A DNA stretch of 6,187 nt from Streptosporangiaceae bacterium. GTDB taxonomy: Bacteria > Actinomycetota > Actinomycetes > Streptosporangiales > Streptosporangiaceae. The position numbers and the translations under genes are program-made. Position 1 is the stretch's first letter; every line of letters begins with the position of its first letter. The stretch lies in contig JASHSO010000146.1 in the NCBI GenBank assembly GCA_030038715.1, forward strand, positions 1 to 6,187, given 5' to 3'. The notes under the pieces are model-generated. The model had not been told where the DNA came from. It made no database searches and worked only from the letters and a program-made list of their open reading frames with translations. This document shows, piece by piece, positions 5,308 to 6,187 of the stretch.

Positions 5308-6187
5308 CTACTCGGGGCAATGGCGGGCAGGCTCGGCAGGGCCACCCATCATCCGCAGCATCGCGGCCCCGCCTGTGCGCACGAACCTGGCCACCAGCAC
5401 GGCTGCGAGCAGCAGGAAGGCGATGTTCAGCCAAGTGGTGTAGTCGTCGGAGATGCCCTGGTGCGGTATCTGAGCGCTGGCCCGCGCCGGAATCAGGCCC
5501 AGGCCGCCGAAGACGAGCTCGACGACGTATCCGGCGGCTGCCATGGCGGCGTAGCAGGTGCCGAGCAGGAAGGCTGCCATGCGGGGGCCGTAGTACTTGC
5601 GGTAGATGTTGAGAATAGGGGCGATTATCAGGTCGGCAAAGATGAAGGCGACGACGCCGCCGAAGCTGATGCCGCCCTTCCACAGCACCACGGCCAGCGG
5701 CACGTTCCCGATCGAGCAGACGAACGAGATCACGGCGACCGCCGGGCCGATCAGGGGTCCCCAGAGCTTGGCGGCGAGCGGGTGGCCGGCGAAGAAGAAC
5801 GACCGCCAGAAGCTGTCCGGCACCCAGGCCGCGATGGCTCCGGCGATCAGCAGTCCACCGACCAGGTCCCGGATGATCGCTGACCACTCCATGACGAATA
5901 TGTGACTGACCGAGGTAAGTCCGTCGCCCGAGAACAGGCGGCGAGCGAACGATCCCGGTTGCTGGATAGACATGTCCATCGCGGCGTGGCCCTCCATCGA
6001 GCCGGCCAGCCCGCGATCGGCCTGGGAGCGTGCCCGGCGCAGCAGGTCCGCGCGCAGGAACAGGCGGAACAACACAGCCAGCGCCGCAATCATGACCGGC
6101 CCGCCGACGAATTCGGCGACGGTGAACTGCCAGCCCATCAGCAGCGCCAGGATCACGCCCAGCTCGATGACCAGGTTCGTCGAGGCG
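5308..6187 (-). CDS. Permease of the DUF318/ArsP (PF03773-type) family, N terminus outside window
   Basis: This is an integral membrane protein of which 292 residues are visible; the frame is open to the window edge, so the true start lies beyond 6187. An internal GTG at 6156 can be read as a start but would cut the first membrane segment (TNLVIELGVILALLMGW, visible residues 3-19), so I treat the gene as partial. Further hydrophobic segments lie at about 24-44, 104-121, 142-168, 172-195, 203-231 and 251-268. A soluble, charged loop containing METHIONINE-rich sequence (GSMEGHAAMDMS) lies at about 62-73. The core CSIGNVPLAVVLWKGG (157-172) followed by FGGVVAFIFADLIIAP (175-190) matches the conserved small-residue and cysteine core of this permease family. 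Some ArsP members export organoarsenicals, but most are uncharacterised. Its neighbour on the same strand is a CopZ-like chaperone, hinting at soft-metal or metalloid transport. The substrate is unknown. Confidence 0.88.
   Translation of the reverse strand, partial: ASTNLVIELGVILALLMGWQFTVAEFVGGPVMIAALAVLFRLFLRADLLRRARSQADRGLAGSMEGHAAMDMSIQQPGSFARRLFSGDGLTSVSHIFVMEWSAIIRDLVGGLLIAGAIAAWVPDSFWRSFFFAGHPLAAKLWGPLIGPAVAVISFVCSIGNVPLAVVLWKGGISFGGVVAFIFADLIIAPILNIYRKYYGPRMAAFLLGTCYAAMAAAGYVVELVFGGLGLIPARASAQIPHQGISDDYTTWLNIAFLLLAAVLVARFVRTGGAAMLRMMGGPAEPARHCPE

Noticed and set aside
4994..5887. Minus-strand open frame of 297 codons overlapping the permease and chaperone genes
   Set aside because: It is out of frame with both genes, and its product is arginine- and histidine-rich without membrane segments, whereas the adjacent frame gives a clean membrane protein and a clean HMA domain.
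1..6187. CRISPR array, tRNA/rRNA gene, insertion sequence or phage attachment site
   Set aside because: I saw no regularly spaced repeats, no RNA-gene consensus, no transposase and no direct or inverted terminal repeats that would support any of these.

Overview
The window is about two-thirds G+C by eye. It uses GTG as well as ATG starts and has Shine-Dalgarno-led, tightly packed genes with third positions dominated by G and C. Together with the gene families present this points to a high-GC actinobacterium (Actinomycetota), though no gene here fixes the genus. No RNA gene, CRISPR array, insertion sequence or attachment site was recognised.

Region 1 (1-4261, all on the minus strand) is a catabolic-type gene cluster. 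Reading in the direction of transcription it holds a metal-dependent amidohydrolase of the imidazolonepropionase/Xaa-Pro dipeptidase group (3056-4261). After a 124-base gap come the three subunits of a molybdenum hydroxylase of the xanthine dehydrogenase/CO dehydrogenase family, in the order medium (FAD, 2059-2931), small (two [2Fe-2S] clusters, 1585-2052) and large (molybdopterin, 1-1570, cut by the window edge). The three subunits are separated by only 6 and 14 bases and are almost certainly one operon. Electrons would flow from the molybdenum site in the large subunit through the two iron-sulfur clusters of the small subunit to FAD in the medium subunit. The large-subunit active-site loop reads AYRGPW, not the CO dehydrogenase AYRCSFR, so the substrate is probably an organic compound. 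It cannot be named from sequence. The amidohydrolase could act before or after the hydroxylation, but that is inference from position.

Region 2 (4262-4773) is a 152-base divergent intergenic stretch followed by a small plus-strand DUF488 (YeaO-like) gene of unknown function.

Region 3 (4774-6187, minus strand) looks like a metal or metalloid handling pair: the 3' part of a DUF318/ArsP-type permease (5308-6187, N terminus outside the window), then a 73-residue CopZ-like heavy-metal-associated chaperone (4963-5184). Between the DUF488 gene and the chaperone gene, which converge, lies a 189-base stretch with no gene. It contains a strong hairpin directly after the chaperone stop codon.

All recognisable genes belong to known families. 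I see no clear undescribed system. The points most worth following up are the unknown substrate of the amidohydrolase plus molybdenum hydroxylase cluster and the permease plus chaperone pairing.
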